Below are positions 46,934 through 56,642 of a DNA stretch of 64,000 bases, piece by piece. Numbering within the stretch: position 1 is the stretch's first letter; the number at the start of each line of letters is the position of its first letter. The notes below the pieces were generated by a model that was given only the letters and a program-made list of their open reading frames with translations, was not told where the DNA came from and ran no database searches. This DNA comes from an uncultured Verrucomicrobiae bacterium (lineage in GTDB: Bacteria; Verrucomicrobiota; Verrucomicrobiia; Limisphaerales; UBA1100). Where the stretch lies: NCBI GenBank assembly GCA_937775205.1, contig CALKBX010000008.1:62001-126000 (forward strand), in the 5' to 3' direction. Made by a program: the position numbers and the translations under genes.

Positions 46934-47628
46934 TCTTTATTAGCCGCCGCGCGCGGGCCGAATAAGCACGTGCCCAGCCGCACCATCGTGGCGCCTTCCT
47001 CGATGGCGATTTCGTAGTCGCCGCTCATGCCCATCGAGAGTTCGGGCAGTGGGGCACCGAGTTTGCTTTCGCAATCGGTTTTCAAGGCGCGCAGTTTTTC
47101 GAAAAAAGGGCGGGCGCTTTCAGGCGACCGCGTGAAGGGGGCCATCGTCATCAGGCCGTGCAGCTCCAGCTGCGGAAAATCGAAGAAAGCCTCCATCGCT
47201 TCCACAGCGGTTTCTGTAGTGAACCCGTGCTTGCTGCCTTCGCCAGAGACGTTGACTTCCAGCAGCACGGGCATCGTCTTGGCGGCTTGTTCGCAGCGTT
47301 TGTTCAGCTCGGCGGCGAGGGGGAGGCTGTCCACGGCGTGCAGCATTTCGAAAAGCTCCACGGCGTCGCGGCATTTATTCTTCTGCAAATTACCAATGAA
47401 ATGCCAGCGGATGTGGCCGGGGCAATCGGGAATTTTCGCCTTGGCCTCTTGCACGCGGTTTTCGCCAAAGAGCGTAAGCCCGCAGTCGGCAGCTTCGCGG
47501 ATGACGTCGGCGGTAAATTTTTTACCCACGGCGATGATCTGCACTTCATCGGGCGAACGATTGGCGCGATCACACGCAGCGGCGATGCGTCGCTGTACAT
47601 TGGCAAGGTTGGCGGCGATGTCCGGCAC
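46930..47628 (-). CDS. yggS: YggS/PROSC family PLP homeostasis protein
   Basis: 232 aa single-domain alanine-racemase-like barrel that binds PLP without known catalysis. Motifs: IIAVGKKFTADVIREAAD (PLP lysine in VGKK, where most have VSKT/K), FGENRVQEAKAKI, WHFIGNLQKNK, VLLEVNVSGEGSKHGF, GLMTMAP, LSMGMSGDYEIAIEEGATMVRLG. Length is usual. The 3' end overlaps the convergent lipoprotein gene by 4 bp. Confidence 0.92.
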   Translation of the reverse strand: MPDIAANLANVQRRIAAACDRANRSPDEVQIIAVGKKFTADVIREAADCGLTLFGENRVQEAKAKIPDCPGHIRWHFIGNLQKNKCRDAVELFEMLHAVDSLPLAAELNKRCEQAAKTMPVLLEVNVSGEGSKHGFTTETAVEAMEAFFDFPQLELHGLMTMAPFTRSPESARPFFEKLRALKTDCESKLGAPLPELSMGMSGDYEIAIEEGATMVRLGTCLFGPRAAANKD

Positions 47629-47644
47629 GCGGGTGTTTTACAGG

Positions 47645-47700
47645 GAATAGTGAGTTATGAGTAGTGAATAGTGTTTGAGTGACTACTCACTACTCCCTCC
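47645..47700. repeat. Inverted ACTCACTACTC-type repeat
   Basis: GAATAGTGAGTTATGAGTAG and, after a short loop, GACTACTCACTACTCCC: the short-repeat family in both orientations, able to form an imperfect hairpin between yggS and the EVE gene. Confidence 0.55.
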
Positions 47701-47714
47701 CTCAAGATCACCCC

Positions 47715-48122
47715 ATGCAACATTGGCTAGTGAAACAGGAGCCGGAAAAATATCCGTGGGTGCAGTTTGTAAAAGACAAGGGCACGCTTTGGGATGGTGT
47801 GCGCAACTACCAAGCCCGGAACAACCTGCGCGCCATGCGCAAGGGCGACTTGGTTTTGTTCTACCACAGCGTGAGCGAAAAGGCGGTGGTGGGCGTGGCG
47901 AAGGTGACGCGCGAGGCGTATCCGGATCCCACCGCAAAGGAGGGCGACTGGAGCGTGGTGGATTTGAAACCGGTGAAAGCCTTGGCCGCGCCGGTGACGC
48001 TCGCCCAAATCAAAGCCGAACCCAAGCTGGCGGGGATGGGGTTGCTGAAGCAAAGCCGCTTGTCGGTGTCGCCGCTGAGTGCGGCGGAATTTAAGAGAGT
48101 GCTGAAGATGGGGGGAGTTTAG
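47715..48122 (+). CDS. EVE domain protein
   Basis: 135 aa. MQHWLVKQEPEKYPWVQFVK opens the EVE fold (PUA-like), with WDGVRNYQARNNLRAMRKGD and LVLFYHSVSEKAVVGVAKV carrying the aromatic cage residues. EVE proteins bind modified DNA or RNA bases; stand-alone versions like this one are usually housekeeping and often associated with RNA or oxidised bases. ATG at 47715 chosen because the fold begins immediately. Confidence 0.92.
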   Translation: MQHWLVKQEPEKYPWVQFVKDKGTLWDGVRNYQARNNLRAMRKGDLVLFYHSVSEKAVVGVAKVTREAYPDPTAKEGDWSVVDLKPVKALAAPVTLAQIKAEPKLAGMGLLKQSRLSVSPLSAAEFKRVLKMGGV

Positions 48123-48190
48123 TTGAGGGTTGAGGGTTGAGGGTTGAAACAAGCTGCCGTCAAAATTGATTTTCCCTCAACCCTCATCCA
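48121..48190. repeat. Inverted (TTGAGGG)n / (CCCTCAA)n repeat
   Basis: Four copies of TTGAGGG at 48122-48147 and, about 25 bp further, TCCCTCAACCCTCATCCAAC. The arms can pair into a long hairpin just after the EVE gene stop. Same unit as the direct repeat at 15314. Confidence 0.65.
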
Positions 48191-48244
48191 ACCCCAAACC
48201 ATTCCCTCGACGCCTGAGCCATCTCGCGCTACATTTTTCTCAAG

Positions 48245-49246
48245 ATGATCGCCGAAAAAACCAACGCGCCGCCGCCGGACTGGCAGGCTTTGTGCGAACC
48301 GGTGCAGCCGTTTCTCGATGAGGTGACGGGGCAATTGCAGGCGGAGGTGGAGGTGTTCGATCCGCAAATCGCCACCTTCGTGCAATACGCGCTGGGCAGC
48401 CAAGGCAAGCAACTGCGGCCGTTGCTGGTGGCGCTGAGCGGACGCGCGTCGGGCGGGCTCAATGCCGAGCACGCGCGCGCGGCGGTGATTATCGAGATGA
48501 TCCACCTCGCCACGCTTGTCCACGATGATGTGGTGGATGGCGCGGAAGTGCGGCGCAGCCGGCCCACGCTCGCGGCGAATTGGGGCAACAAAGTTTCGGT
48601 GCTCGCCGGCGATTGTCTCTTTGCCGAGGCGCTGCAATTGGCGGCCAATATGCCCACGCAATCGGTGTGCGGCCTCGTGGCGCGCGCGGCCAAGGCGGTG
48701 TGCACCGGCGAGATCCGCCAAACCCTCCAACGCGGCAATTTCCAATTGCAACAGGCGGAGTACTTCGAGTTGGTGGGAATGAAAACTGCCGAGCTGTTTG
48801 CGCTGGCCTGCGCGTTGGGCGCGCGGTTGTCGGCGGCAGACGCCGCCACGGAAGCGGCTTTGCGTGAATACGGCCAGCAACTGGGCACGGCTTATCAAAT
48901 TTACGACGATTGCGTGGATGTCTTTGGCGCCGAAGCTATTGCCGGCAAAACTCTGGGCACGGATCTCGCCACCGGTAAGGCCACGCTGCCGGTGTTGCTG
49001 GCGATGGAGCGCGCGGATGACGCCGGACGCAAGGCGTGGCTGGCGATGCTCAAGGACGGCGAGGCGCAAGCGGAAGCCGTCCGTGAACGGCTGGTGAACG
49101 ATGGCATCCCCGCCGCCTGCTGTGAAGTGGTGGCCGGTTACATTGCCGACGCCAAGGCGGCTGTGGAAAATCTGCCCACCGGCAGCGAGCCTTTGCTGGC
49201 GCTTACCGATTGCCTGACGCATCAGTTGGCGGAGTTGGAATCGTGA
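48245..49246 (+). CDS. ispB: Polyprenyl diphosphate synthase
   Basis: 333 aa trans-prenyltransferase. First aspartate-rich motif in ATLVHDDVVDGAEVRR, second in AYQIYDDCVDVFG; GKQLRPLLVAL carries the IPP-binding residues. Residues just upstream of the first motif (IIEMIHLA) are small enough for long-chain product, consistent with octaprenyl/solanesyl synthases for quinone side chains, but chain length cannot be fixed. A respiratory chain with quinol oxidation lies 1.6 kb downstream. Confidence 0.9.
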   Translation: MIAEKTNAPPPDWQALCEPVQPFLDEVTGQLQAEVEVFDPQIATFVQYALGSQGKQLRPLLVALSGRASGGLNAEHARAAVIIEMIHLATLVHDDVVDGAEVRRSRPTLAANWGNKVSVLAGDCLFAEALQLAANMPTQSVCGLVARAAKAVCTGEIRQTLQRGNFQLQQAEYFELVGMKTAELFALACALGARLSAADAATEAALREYGQQLGTAYQIYDDCVDVFGAEAIAGKTLGTDLATGKATLPVLLAMERADDAGRKAWLAMLKDGEAQAEAVRERLVNDGIPAACCEVVAGYIADAKAAVENLPTGSEPLLALTDCLTHQLAELES

Positions 49247-49276
49247 TCGATCCCGGTGGGACGTATATAATAGAAT

Positions 49277-50680
49277 CTATTCTGCGCTGCCCGTGCGGCG
49301 GAAGATGTACGCCTCGTGATTAAAATCCTTCAGCGTGACACGGAGGCGGTTGGAAAATTCCTGGAGCTCCACTTCACAACTCACCGACGGCTGGGCGTGC
49401 GGCCAGCTGAATCTCGCGGTGAAAAAATCGTTATTCGCCTTCCACGATCCGGCCAGCAAAGTTCGAACGGAGAGCTGGGCCAGAGTGCCGGGCGATGCGG
49501 GCACGCGGGGTAAGAGTCCGTTTTCGGGAAGCCCGGCGGCAATCGCGCGGTGGCTGGGGGGCTTGACGCCGAGCGAGCGGTTCGCGAAATACCGTCCGTC
49601 CAAATAGAAAAAAGATTCCGAAAAGCTCAGCATCAACGTGGTCGCGAGGGTCTCGAGGTATTCCCGCACCTGCTTTTTTTCGCGGTCATTCATTTTGTTA
49701 TATTTGGCCTCAAACTGCTGTTGCGTGGCGGGCACATCAAGTTGCCAGCCGCCGAGCAGCACGGGCCGGTTTTGCGCGCGCAACTTCTCGGGATCGGACA
49801 GCGCCGATTTGCCTGTGCGGAGATATTCGTAAAGATCGCGGGTGTCCACTTGGCTCAGTTTTTTTCGCAAAGATTCATCGGTCAGGGCCCCGCGCACGTG
49901 GGCGTGGTGTAACAGATGGGTGGCATGGGTTTGGTTGTAAATGCCCATGAGAAAAGTATTGGTGCTGCTGGGGTGCAGCAGATGCAGCAGATGTGGCGTG
50001 TGCGTAGCCTCAATCAGCGGTGGATAAGCCAACAAGCGCGCGCGGAAGGTTAGGAGATTTTGGTCGCGCAGATTATGATAAAGTAGGCCGGTGATGTCGG
50101 CGGCGTCATAAAAGCGCTCGCTGGCGGGATCGAAAAGGCGCGCGGATTTGTCGAGGCCGAGGGTGCGGAAATCGCGGTGCAAACGCGCGGCGAGACGGTA
50201 GCCCATCGGCTCGCCGGCTGCGCTGGGGCGTAGTTGCGTGGCTGCGTAGCCGAGCGGTGTGATGATGCCCGCCAACAGCATCAGATACAACACACCCAGA
50301 ATGCCGCCGAGCGTGATGCCGACGATGGAGTTCACGCGATCCCATTCCGCGTGGCGGTTGGTTTCGAGTTTGTGTTTGATGTGATGCTGCAGTTTGCGAT
50401 GGAGCGGTTGAGTGGCGGCGAGCACGGCGATCATTAAAATCACGAAGGCCCAAATTTTTCCCGCGCCCAATTCCCACCAAAGCGGGTGCTCGGGCAGGTT
50501 GATGAATTTTCCTAAAACGCCGGCGAGCATCGGCGCGAAGATCAGCGCGAGCAGCGTGCCCACGAACAGCATGCTCATGCGCAAGCCGTCGGTTTGCAGG
50601 CCGAGCAATGTGAACGCGCCCACCACGAGCAGGAACAACATGAGGGCCGAGTCTCCCGGAAAAAGGCTGATTGCCAGCAC
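49277..50680 (-). CDS. CvpA-like membrane protein with large C-terminal domain
   Basis: 467 aa. The first about 180 residues have four hydrophobic segments (LMLFLLVVGAFTLLGLQTDG; LLALIFAPMLAGVLGKFI; IWAFVILMIAVLAATQ; GGILGVLYLMLLAGIITPLG) matching CvpA/colicin V production proteins. The remaining about 290 residues are hydrophilic and not recognised (LLHLLHPSSTNTFLMGIYNQ is a distinctive piece), ending with a beta-rich segment. CvpA proteins are envelope factors of uncertain function. Start is not conserved enough to be certain. Confidence 0.7.
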   Translation of the reverse strand: MLAISLFPGDSALMLFLLVVGAFTLLGLQTDGLRMSMLFVGTLLALIFAPMLAGVLGKFINLPEHPLWWELGAGKIWAFVILMIAVLAATQPLHRKLQHHIKHKLETNRHAEWDRVNSIVGITLGGILGVLYLMLLAGIITPLGYAATQLRPSAAGEPMGYRLAARLHRDFRTLGLDKSARLFDPASERFYDAADITGLLYHNLRDQNLLTFRARLLAYPPLIEATHTPHLLHLLHPSSTNTFLMGIYNQTHATHLLHHAHVRGALTDESLRKKLSQVDTRDLYEYLRTGKSALSDPEKLRAQNRPVLLGGWQLDVPATQQQFEAKYNKMNDREKKQVREYLETLATTLMLSFSESFFYLDGRYFANRSLGVKPPSHRAIAAGLPENGLLPRVPASPGTLAQLSVRTLLAGSWKANNDFFTARFSWPHAQPSVSCEVELQEFSNRLRVTLKDFNHEAYIFRRTGSAE

Positions 50681-50818
50681 GCGGGCACGGTAGGGGTTGC
50701 GGCGGGAAATTGCACTTCAAATCCGCCAAGCTTGAAGTGCGCGCGGGCTTGGTGTATTGGAAACTGAATGTTGCGGGAGCATCTTCGTCCAATTGTTTGA
50801 GGATTTCCCCACGTTGCG

Positions 50819-51382
50819 ATGACAAACGAGAACGAAAATCATTCGAAAGAAGATCAGCCGGATCGGCGGCAGTTTATAAAAGGTGCGTCGTGTGTGATTG
50901 GTGCCGCGATCGGCGCGGTGCCGATGGCGGCCGGCGTGCGCGTAGCGCTCAGCCCGCTCGCGGATAAGGAAGCGGCCGAGGGCGGGGCGATGATTCGTTT
51001 GGCCGATTTGGCGGACTTAAAGCCCGGCGTGCCGAAGAAGTTCGCCATCGTGGCCGATAAATCGGACAAGTGGACGCGCTATAAAGATGTGCCCGTGGGC
51101 GCGGTTTATTTGGTGAAACAAAAGGAGGGCGAGGAAAATCCGGTGGTGGCCTTCAATACCGTGTGCCCGCACCTCGGTTGTTTTGTGGATTACCGAAAAG
51201 AGAAACAGGATTTTTTCTGTCCGTGCCACGACAGTAATTTTGCGTTGGATGGCAAATTGAAAAACGGCGTGAGCCCGCGCGGGATGGATACGCTGGACGT
51301 GGAGCTGCGCAACACCACCGAAGTGTGGGTGAAATTCCAGCGCTTCAAAGCCAACTCAAAGAATAAGATCGCCATTTCATAA
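50819..51382 (+). CDS. qcrA: Rieske iron-sulfur protein
   Basis: 187 aa. Tat signal DRRQFIKGASCVIGAAIGAV acts as membrane anchor; the [2Fe-2S] cluster ligands are in CPHLGCFVDY and CPCHDSNFALD. Electron-transfer subunit of a bc1/b6f-type quinol oxidase. Its TAA overlaps the ATG of the cytochrome b/c gene (TAATG), indicating coupled translation. The spacing between the two cluster boxes is normal. Confidence 0.94.
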   Translation: MTNENENHSKEDQPDRRQFIKGASCVIGAAIGAVPMAAGVRVALSPLADKEAAEGGAMIRLADLADLKPGVPKKFAIVADKSDKWTRYKDVPVGAVYLVKQKEGEENPVVAFNTVCPHLGCFVDYRKEKQDFFCPCHDSNFALDGKLKNGVSPRGMDTLDVELRNTTEVWVKFQRFKANSKNKIAIS

Positions 51383-53130
51383 TGCAGCGCTTGAAGCAAC
51401 TTTACGATTGGCTGGACAACCGCACCGGCTTCAAGGAGCACCTGCGCGAAGTGCTGTTCGAAACCGTGCCGGGCGGCGCGCGCTGGCGCTACGTGTGGGG
51501 CAGCACGCTCACGTTCACGCTGATGATCCAGTTCATCACCGGCATTTTCCTGTGGATGGGCTACAGCGCCAGCGGCCAAACGTCGTGGGAGAGTGTCTAC
51601 TATATTCAGGAACACATGACCGGCGGGCATTTCCTGCGCGGGCTGCATCACTGGACCGCGCAGGTGATGACCGTGCTGCTCGTGCTGCACCTGATGCAAG
51701 TGGTCATCGACGGCGCGTACAAAGCGCCGCGCGAAATCAATTTTTGGTTCGGCATCATTTTGTTACAACTCGTGCTGGCGCTTTCGCTCACCGGCTATCT
51801 TTTGCCGTGGGATCAAAAAGGCTATTGGGCCACCAAAGTCGCCACCGATATTATGGGCAGCACGCCGATCATTGGCGAAACCATGAAACAACTCGTGCTC
51901 GGCGGCGCGGATTACGGGCATCACACGCTCACGCGATTCTTCGCACTGCACGCGGGCGTCTTGCCGCTGGCCGTCATCGGGCTCACGGTGGGCCACATTT
52001 ATCTTTTCCGCCGGCACGGTCTTACGCCCAAGAAACCGCTCAAAAAAGCGGACGAATATTTCTGGCCCGAGCAAGTGCTCAAAGACGCCGTGGCCTGCCT
52101 TGCCGTGCTCGTCACCATTCTTGTGCTGCACTTTGCCTTCAACGGCGCGCACCTCGATGCCCCCGCCGATCCCTCCTCCGCCTATCCAGCGCGGCCCGAT
52201 TGGTACTTCCTATTCCTGTTCCAATTCTTGAAATATTTCCCCGGTCACTGGGAAGTGCTCGGTGCCGTCGTGTTGCCCGGCATTGCGATGACCCTGATTT
52301 TTCTCATGCCCATCATCGGCAAATCCGAGCGCGGTCATCAGTTTAATGTCGGTCTACTTTTCGGCATCCTCGCTTTCGCCGGCATCCTTACATTCGTGGC
52401 CGTGAAAGCTGATCGCAACAACCCCACTTACATCGCCTCCAAAGAACAAGCCGCGCGCGAAGCCGCCATCGTGAAGGAACTGGCGAAGGGCGGCATCCCA
52501 CCCGAGGGCGCGCTTGCCCTATTGCAAGGCCCCAAACTTTTCGCCCAACACTGTGCCAGCTGCCACACCCACGGCGACGAAAACGGATTGGGCAACCCCG
52601 TTGAAAAACCCAGCGCGCCGGATCTCAAAGGCTTTGCCAGTCGCGAGTATCTGACTGAACTGCTCCACCCCGAGCGGTTTGGGTCCGCCAAATTTTTCGG
52701 TAACACCGCGCACGCCAAGAAAAGTAAAATGCACGATTTTCTTCAGGACGAATTTGATGGCATCGATGACGACAAAGATTTGCGCGCGGATATGGACTTG
52801 CTCATCAAAGCCATCTCCGCCGAGGCCAAGCTGGCCTCGCAATCAAAATTGGATTTGGAAGATCACGAAGCCATTCAAAAGGGCCGCGAATTATTTGACG
52901 AAATTGGCTGCACCGATTGCCACGCCTTGGGCGGTTGGAATGCCGATGATTATTCCGCACCGGATTTGACCGGCTACGGTTCGCGCGAGTGGATGCTCGG
53001 CATCGTGGATGATCCCGCGCACGAACGTTTCTACGGTAAAAAGAACGATCGCATGCCCGCCTTCGGCAAAGATGAAAAACTCACGCGTCGCCAAATGGAA
53101 CGCATCGTCGACTGGCTGCGCGGCGAGTAG
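51382..53130 (+). CDS. Cytochrome b fused to di-haem cytochrome c
   Basis: 582 aa. Residues 1-225 are cytochrome b/b6 (RYVWGSTLTFTLMIQFITGI; GLHHWTAQVMTVLLVLHLMQ with haem-ligand histidines; a second pair in LTRFFALHAGVLPLAVIGLT and GHIYLF). Residues 230-350 match subunit IV (PDWYFLFLFQFLKYFPGHWE, the PEWY-type quinol-site motif as PDWY). The C-terminal 200 residues hold two c-type haem sites: CASCH at 391 and CTDCH at 510. Thus one chain replaces cytochrome b and cytochrome c1 and adds a second c-haem. With the Rieske protein it forms a complete quinol:cytochrome c oxidoreductase. Confidence 0.92.
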   Translation: MQRLKQLYDWLDNRTGFKEHLREVLFETVPGGARWRYVWGSTLTFTLMIQFITGIFLWMGYSASGQTSWESVYYIQEHMTGGHFLRGLHHWTAQVMTVLLVLHLMQVVIDGAYKAPREINFWFGIILLQLVLALSLTGYLLPWDQKGYWATKVATDIMGSTPIIGETMKQLVLGGADYGHHTLTRFFALHAGVLPLAVIGLTVGHIYLFRRHGLTPKKPLKKADEYFWPEQVLKDAVACLAVLVTILVLHFAFNGAHLDAPADPSSAYPARPDWYFLFLFQFLKYFPGHWEVLGAVVLPGIAMTLIFLMPIIGKSERGHQFNVGLLFGILAFAGILTFVAVKADRNNPTYIASKEQAAREAAIVKELAKGGIPPEGALALLQGPKLFAQHCASCHTHGDENGLGNPVEKPSAPDLKGFASREYLTELLHPERFGSAKFFGNTAHAKKSKMHDFLQDEFDGIDDDKDLRADMDLLIKAISAEAKLASQSKLDLEDHEAIQKGRELFDEIGCTDCHALGGWNADDYSAPDLTGYGSREWMLGIVDDPAHERFYGKKNDRMPAFGKDEKLTRRQMERIVDWLRGE

Positions 53131-53373
53131 CGAAATTGCTCGGCACATTTGCCAATAAATCGCGCTCATTTTCCGAGTTTTTCACACTGATTAGCACGCT
53201 CTCATCGGCTTGAGGGGCGGGTATTCACCAAACTCACATTGCGCACCCCGAATTGGGTGTGAATAGTGGAGTGTGAATTATTTTTTTCACCCCCCAAATG
53301 AGCCTATACTGAGCCCTCCGGCGGCTCACCCCCAAATCTGGCCCAGGTTGTTCACAATTTGTCATTTTATGTG

Positions 53374-53402
53374 TTGACTAATTTTGGGCATACCCCAATA
53401 TA
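53374..53402 (+). promoter_or_regulatory. Sigma-70 promoter of nrdAB
   Basis: -35 TTGACT (53374-53379), 17-bp spacer, -10 AATATA (53397-53402). The -10 lies inside the first NrdR-like box, fitting repression. Confidence 0.55.
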
Positions 53403-53440
53403 TCGCGCAGTTGATCGCGAGGTCACACAACAGCTTGTGG
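53393..53440 (+). promoter_or_regulatory. Paired NrdR boxes
   Basis: Box 1 CCCCAATATATCGCGC (53393-53408) and box 2 ACACAACAGCTTGTGG (53425-53440), compared with the NrdR consensus ACACAATATATTGTGT: 10/16 and about 12/16 matches. The linker is 16 bp, so centres lie 32 bp (three helical turns) apart, the usual spacing of NrdR boxes. The next gene is nrdA. Confidence 0.65.
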
Positions 53441-53745
53441 ATATGCCAGTAAATAACTTCATAACAGTGTGTGAGTCTTCTGTGAATAACCCACTGATTA
53501 TTTCGGTAAAATGATGGTTTTTAGACCCAATTCAGCCTGTGAAGCGCCGTTGCGGCGGGGCGGGCGGATTTGGGGTGTGGATCGGCTCGAAAAACAAGTC
53601 CCGCGCGAGTGTGTGGGCGGCTGCCTCGCCAAGGCAGTTGGGGCGGTTTAACCCAACCTACCCCGGGCCGGTGAAACTCAGTTTACCGACCCAAGATGTA
53701 ATGCGGCGTGGCGGTCGCTGAACGATTGATAGGAATAAAATAAGT

Positions 53746-56607
53746 ATGATAAATGAGCAGCTCGACGGCCAATTGCGGATGGCCACTCTGGACCCCCTCG
53801 AAGGCAAAAAACTCCAAGTGTGCAAGCGCGACGGACGCATCATTGAGTTTGATGAAACGAGAATTTATTTAGCCCTTGAAGCGGCGTTAAAAGCCGACGC
53901 CGGTTTGGAACAGGACGAGCCCGCACCGGAATCGATGCAGGCGGACGCGCAGTTGCTCACGCACGAAGTGGTGGAGCGTTGTCTTATCCGTTTGTCCAAA
54001 GATGAGTCGTTGGAGATCGAACGGATTCAGGATGTGGTGGAAGAGAAGCTGATGTCCGGCGGCTTCCACGGTGCGGCCAAGCGCTACATTGTTTATCGCG
54101 AGGAACGCCGCAAGGCGCGCGCCATTCGCGGCGATCGCACGGTGGACGGCCAGACGCAGGAGCAAATGTTTGTGACGCTGCCGGACGGCGAACAGGAAGC
54201 GCTCGATCCCAGCCGGCTCAAGCGCGACATCTACGGCGCGTGCCGCGGTGTGGAGGACAAGTGCCAAGCCAACGATCTCTTCGACGAGACGATGCGCAAT
54301 CTGTACGACGGCGTGCGCACGGATGAGATCGACAAAGCACTGGTGATGTCCGCCAAGTCGCGGATTGAAACGGAGCCGGCTTACACTTATGTGGCGGCGC
54401 GTTTGTTGTTGAATCAAATTTACGAGGAGGTGCTGCCGAAGTTCGATTCGCCAGTGGAGCTGCCGCAATTGCATCGCGATCATTTTGCGGATTATTTGCG
54501 GCAGGGCGTGGACGCCGACCGGTTGTCGCCGGATTTGCTGAAGTACGATCTTGCCAAGCTGGCGGACGCATTAGTCCTCGAGCGCGATCAACAGTTTGCC
54601 TACATGGGCATTCAGACAATTTACGACCGCTACCTAATCCACATCGGCGGCACGCGAATTGAGACGCCGCAATATTTTTACATGCGCGTCTCGATGGGGC
54701 TGGCGATGAACGAAGCCAACCGCGAGGAACGCGCGATTGAGTTTTATCACGCGCTGAGTTCCTTCCGTTTCATGTCCTCCACGCCCACGCTGTTCAACGC
54801 GGGCACGCTGCATCCGCAACTTTCCTCCTGCTACCTCAGCACGGTGGATGATGATCTTGACAGCATCTTTAAGCTGGTCGCCGACGACGCGCGCCTGTCC
54901 AAATGGGCCGGCGGTCTTGGCAATGACTGGACAAATATCCGCGCCACCGGTTCGCACATCAAGGGCACCAACGGCGAAAGCCAGGGCATAATCCCGTTCC
55001 TCAAAGTTGCCAACGACACGGCGGTGGCGGTGAATCAAGGCGGCAAACGCAAGGGCGCCATGTGCGCGTACCTCGAGACGTGGCATTTGGACATCGAGGA
55101 CTTCATGGATTTGCGCAAAAACACCGGCGACGAACGCCGACGCACGCCGGACATGAATACCGCCAACTGGATTCCGGATCTGTTCATGAAACGCATCAAG
55201 GCGGGCGGCGAGTGGACGCTGTTCAGCCCGAGCGACGTGGAGGATTTGCACGATCTGTACGGCGCGGCGTTCGAGAAACGCTACGAGGAATACGAAGCCA
55301 TGGCGGAAGCCGGCGAGATTCCACACACCAAAACCGTTCAGGCGGAAGATCTCTGGCGCAAGATGCTGATGAGCCTTTTCGAAACGGGGCATCCGTGGAT
55401 CACGTTTAAGGATCCCTCGAATGTGCGCTCGCCGCAGGATCATAAGGGCGTTGTGCACAGCTCGAATCTTTGCACGGAAATTTTGCTCAACACCTGCGCC
55501 GAGGAAACCGCCGTGTGCAATCTCGGTTCGGTGAACCTCACCGCGCACATCAAGGCCGGCGAACTCGATGAGGAACTCATCGCCAGCACCGTGCGAACGG
55601 CCATCCGAATGTTGGACAACGTGATCGACATCAACTACTACCCCACGCCCGAGGCGCGCACGGCGAATATGCGCCACCGCCCCGTGGGCATGGGCGTGAT
55701 GGCGTTTCAGGATGCGCTTTATAAACTGCGCATCCCTTACTCGAGCGAAGAGGCGGTGGCCTTTGCCGATCGCAGCATGGAAATGATTTCCTACTACGCC
55801 ATCCTCACCTCCAGCGAGCTGGCAGCCGAGCGCGGCGCGTACGAATCTTACGAAGGCTCCAAATGGTCTCGCGGATTGCTGCCCATCGACACCATCGAAT
55901 TGCTCGAGCAAGAGCGCGGCGGCAACCTCACGGTGGATCGCAGCGCGCAAATGGACTGGACGCCCGTGCGCGAATCCATCGCGAAACACGGCGTGCGCAA
56001 CAGCAACACGATGGCCATCGCCCCCACGGCGACGATCGCCAACATCCTCGGCGTCAGCCAATCCATCGAGCCGACTTACAAAAATATGTACGCCAAGGCG
56101 AACCTCTCCGGCGAATTCACGGTGGTTAATAATTACCTCGTGGAACAGCTGAAGGAACGCGATCTGTGGGACGCGCAGATGGTGGAGGACCTCAAGTATT
56201 ACGATGGCTCGGTACTGAAGATTGATCGCATTCCTGATGACATGAAGGATATATTCCGCACCTCATTCGAGATTGATTCCAAATGGCTGATCGCCTGCGC
56301 GTCGCGCCGCCAAAAGTGGATCGACATGGGCCAATCACTGAACCTTTACTTCGATCTCCGGCAAGTGCCCGAGGGCGGCAAGACCGGCCGCATTTTGAGC
56401 GATATGTATTTCTTCGCGTGGGAAGCCGGCCTGAAAACGACCTACTACCTGCGCACCCTCGGTGCCACGAATATTGAAAAATCGACCGTGGACATCAACA
56501 AATACGGCGTGCAGCCGGAGTGGATGAAAAGCAAATCGGCGTCCAGCGAACTGGTTGCCGCTCCCACGTGCAGCATCCTCGACCCAGAGTGCGAGGCCTG
56601 CCAGTAA
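53746..56607 (+). CDS. nrdA: Class I ribonucleotide reductase, large subunit
   Basis: 953 aa. An N-terminal ATP-cone ([20 protein letters not shown] ... [18 protein letters not shown], residues 24-130) is the dATP/ATP activity switch; a second cone-like segment ([20 protein letters not shown]) may follow. Catalytic core: [12 protein letters not shown] with the first redox cysteine, [20 protein letters not shown] with the N-C-E active-site triad and second redox cysteine region, [14 protein letters not shown]. The C-terminus [12 protein letters not shown] supplies the shuttle cysteines. Reduces NDPs with a radical from NrdB. First gene of nrdA-nrdB-dcd. Confidence 0.96.
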   Translation: MINEQLDGQLRMATLDPLEGKKLQVCKRDGRIIEFDETRIYLALEAALKADAGLEQDEPAPESMQADAQLLTHEVVERCLIRLSKDESLEIERIQDVVEEKLMSGGFHGAAKRYIVYREERRKARAIRGDRTVDGQTQEQMFVTLPDGEQEALDPSRLKRDIYGACRGVEDKCQANDLFDETMRNLYDGVRTDEIDKALVMSAKSRIETEPAYTYVAARLLLNQIYEEVLPKFDSPVELPQLHRDHFADYLRQGVDADRLSPDLLKYDLAKLADALVLERDQQFAYMGIQTIYDRYLIHIGGTRIETPQYFYMRVSMGLAMNEANREERAIEFYHALSSFRFMSSTPTLFNAGTLHPQLSSCYLSTVDDDLDSIFKLVADDARLSKWAGGLGNDWTNIRATGSHIKGTNGESQGIIPFLKVANDTAVAVNQGGKRKGAMCAYLETWHLDIEDFMDLRKNTGDERRRTPDMNTANWIPDLFMKRIKAGGEWTLFSPSDVEDLHDLYGAAFEKRYEEYEAMAEAGEIPHTKTVQAEDLWRKMLMSLFETGHPWITFKDPSNVRSPQDHKGVVHSSNLCTEILLNTCAEETAVCNLGSVNLTAHIKAGELDEELIASTVRTAIRMLDNVIDINYYPTPEARTANMRHRPVGMGVMAFQDALYKLRIPYSSEEAVAFADRSMEMISYYAILTSSELAAERGAYESYEGSKWSRGLLPIDTIELLEQERGGNLTVDRSAQMDWTPVRESIAKHGVRNSNTMAIAPTATIANILGVSQSIEPTYKNMYAKANLSGEFTVVNNYLVEQLKERDLWDAQMVEDLKYYDGSVLKIDRIPDDMKDIFRTSFEIDSKWLIACASRRQKWIDMGQSLNLYFDLRQVPEGGKTGRILSDMYFFAWEAGLKTTYYLRTLGATNIEKSTVDINKYGVQPEWMKSKSASSELVAAPTCSILDPECEACQ

Positions 56608-56642
56608 TTTACTAAAACAAAAAACTCAACCAAAGGAAATCT

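Larger units (their letters stand above)
53131..53745. other. 615-bp regulatory intergenic region before nrdA
   Basis: No gene. AT-rich centre with the NrdR/promoter elements listed separately. DnaA-box-like sites: TTATTCACA on the minus strand at 53481-53489 (perfect) and one-mismatch copies near 53348 (TTGTTCACA) and 53257-53275. Just right of centre, CTGCC...GGCAG forms a small hairpin near 53627. It leaves a long (about 330-nt) leader if transcription starts at the promoter identified here. Confidence 0.6.

Noticed and set aside
47715-48122. EVE protein as a modified-DNA restriction component
   Set aside because: It is a stand-alone EVE domain without nuclease partner, next to yggS and a prenyl synthase.
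53131-53745. Replication origin
   Set aside because: Only one perfect DnaA box, no dnaA or dnaN nearby, and the region is better explained as the nrdAB control region.
54634-56061. 475-codon open frame antisense to nrdA
   Set aside because: Shadow of a well-conserved gene; no protein-like motifs.
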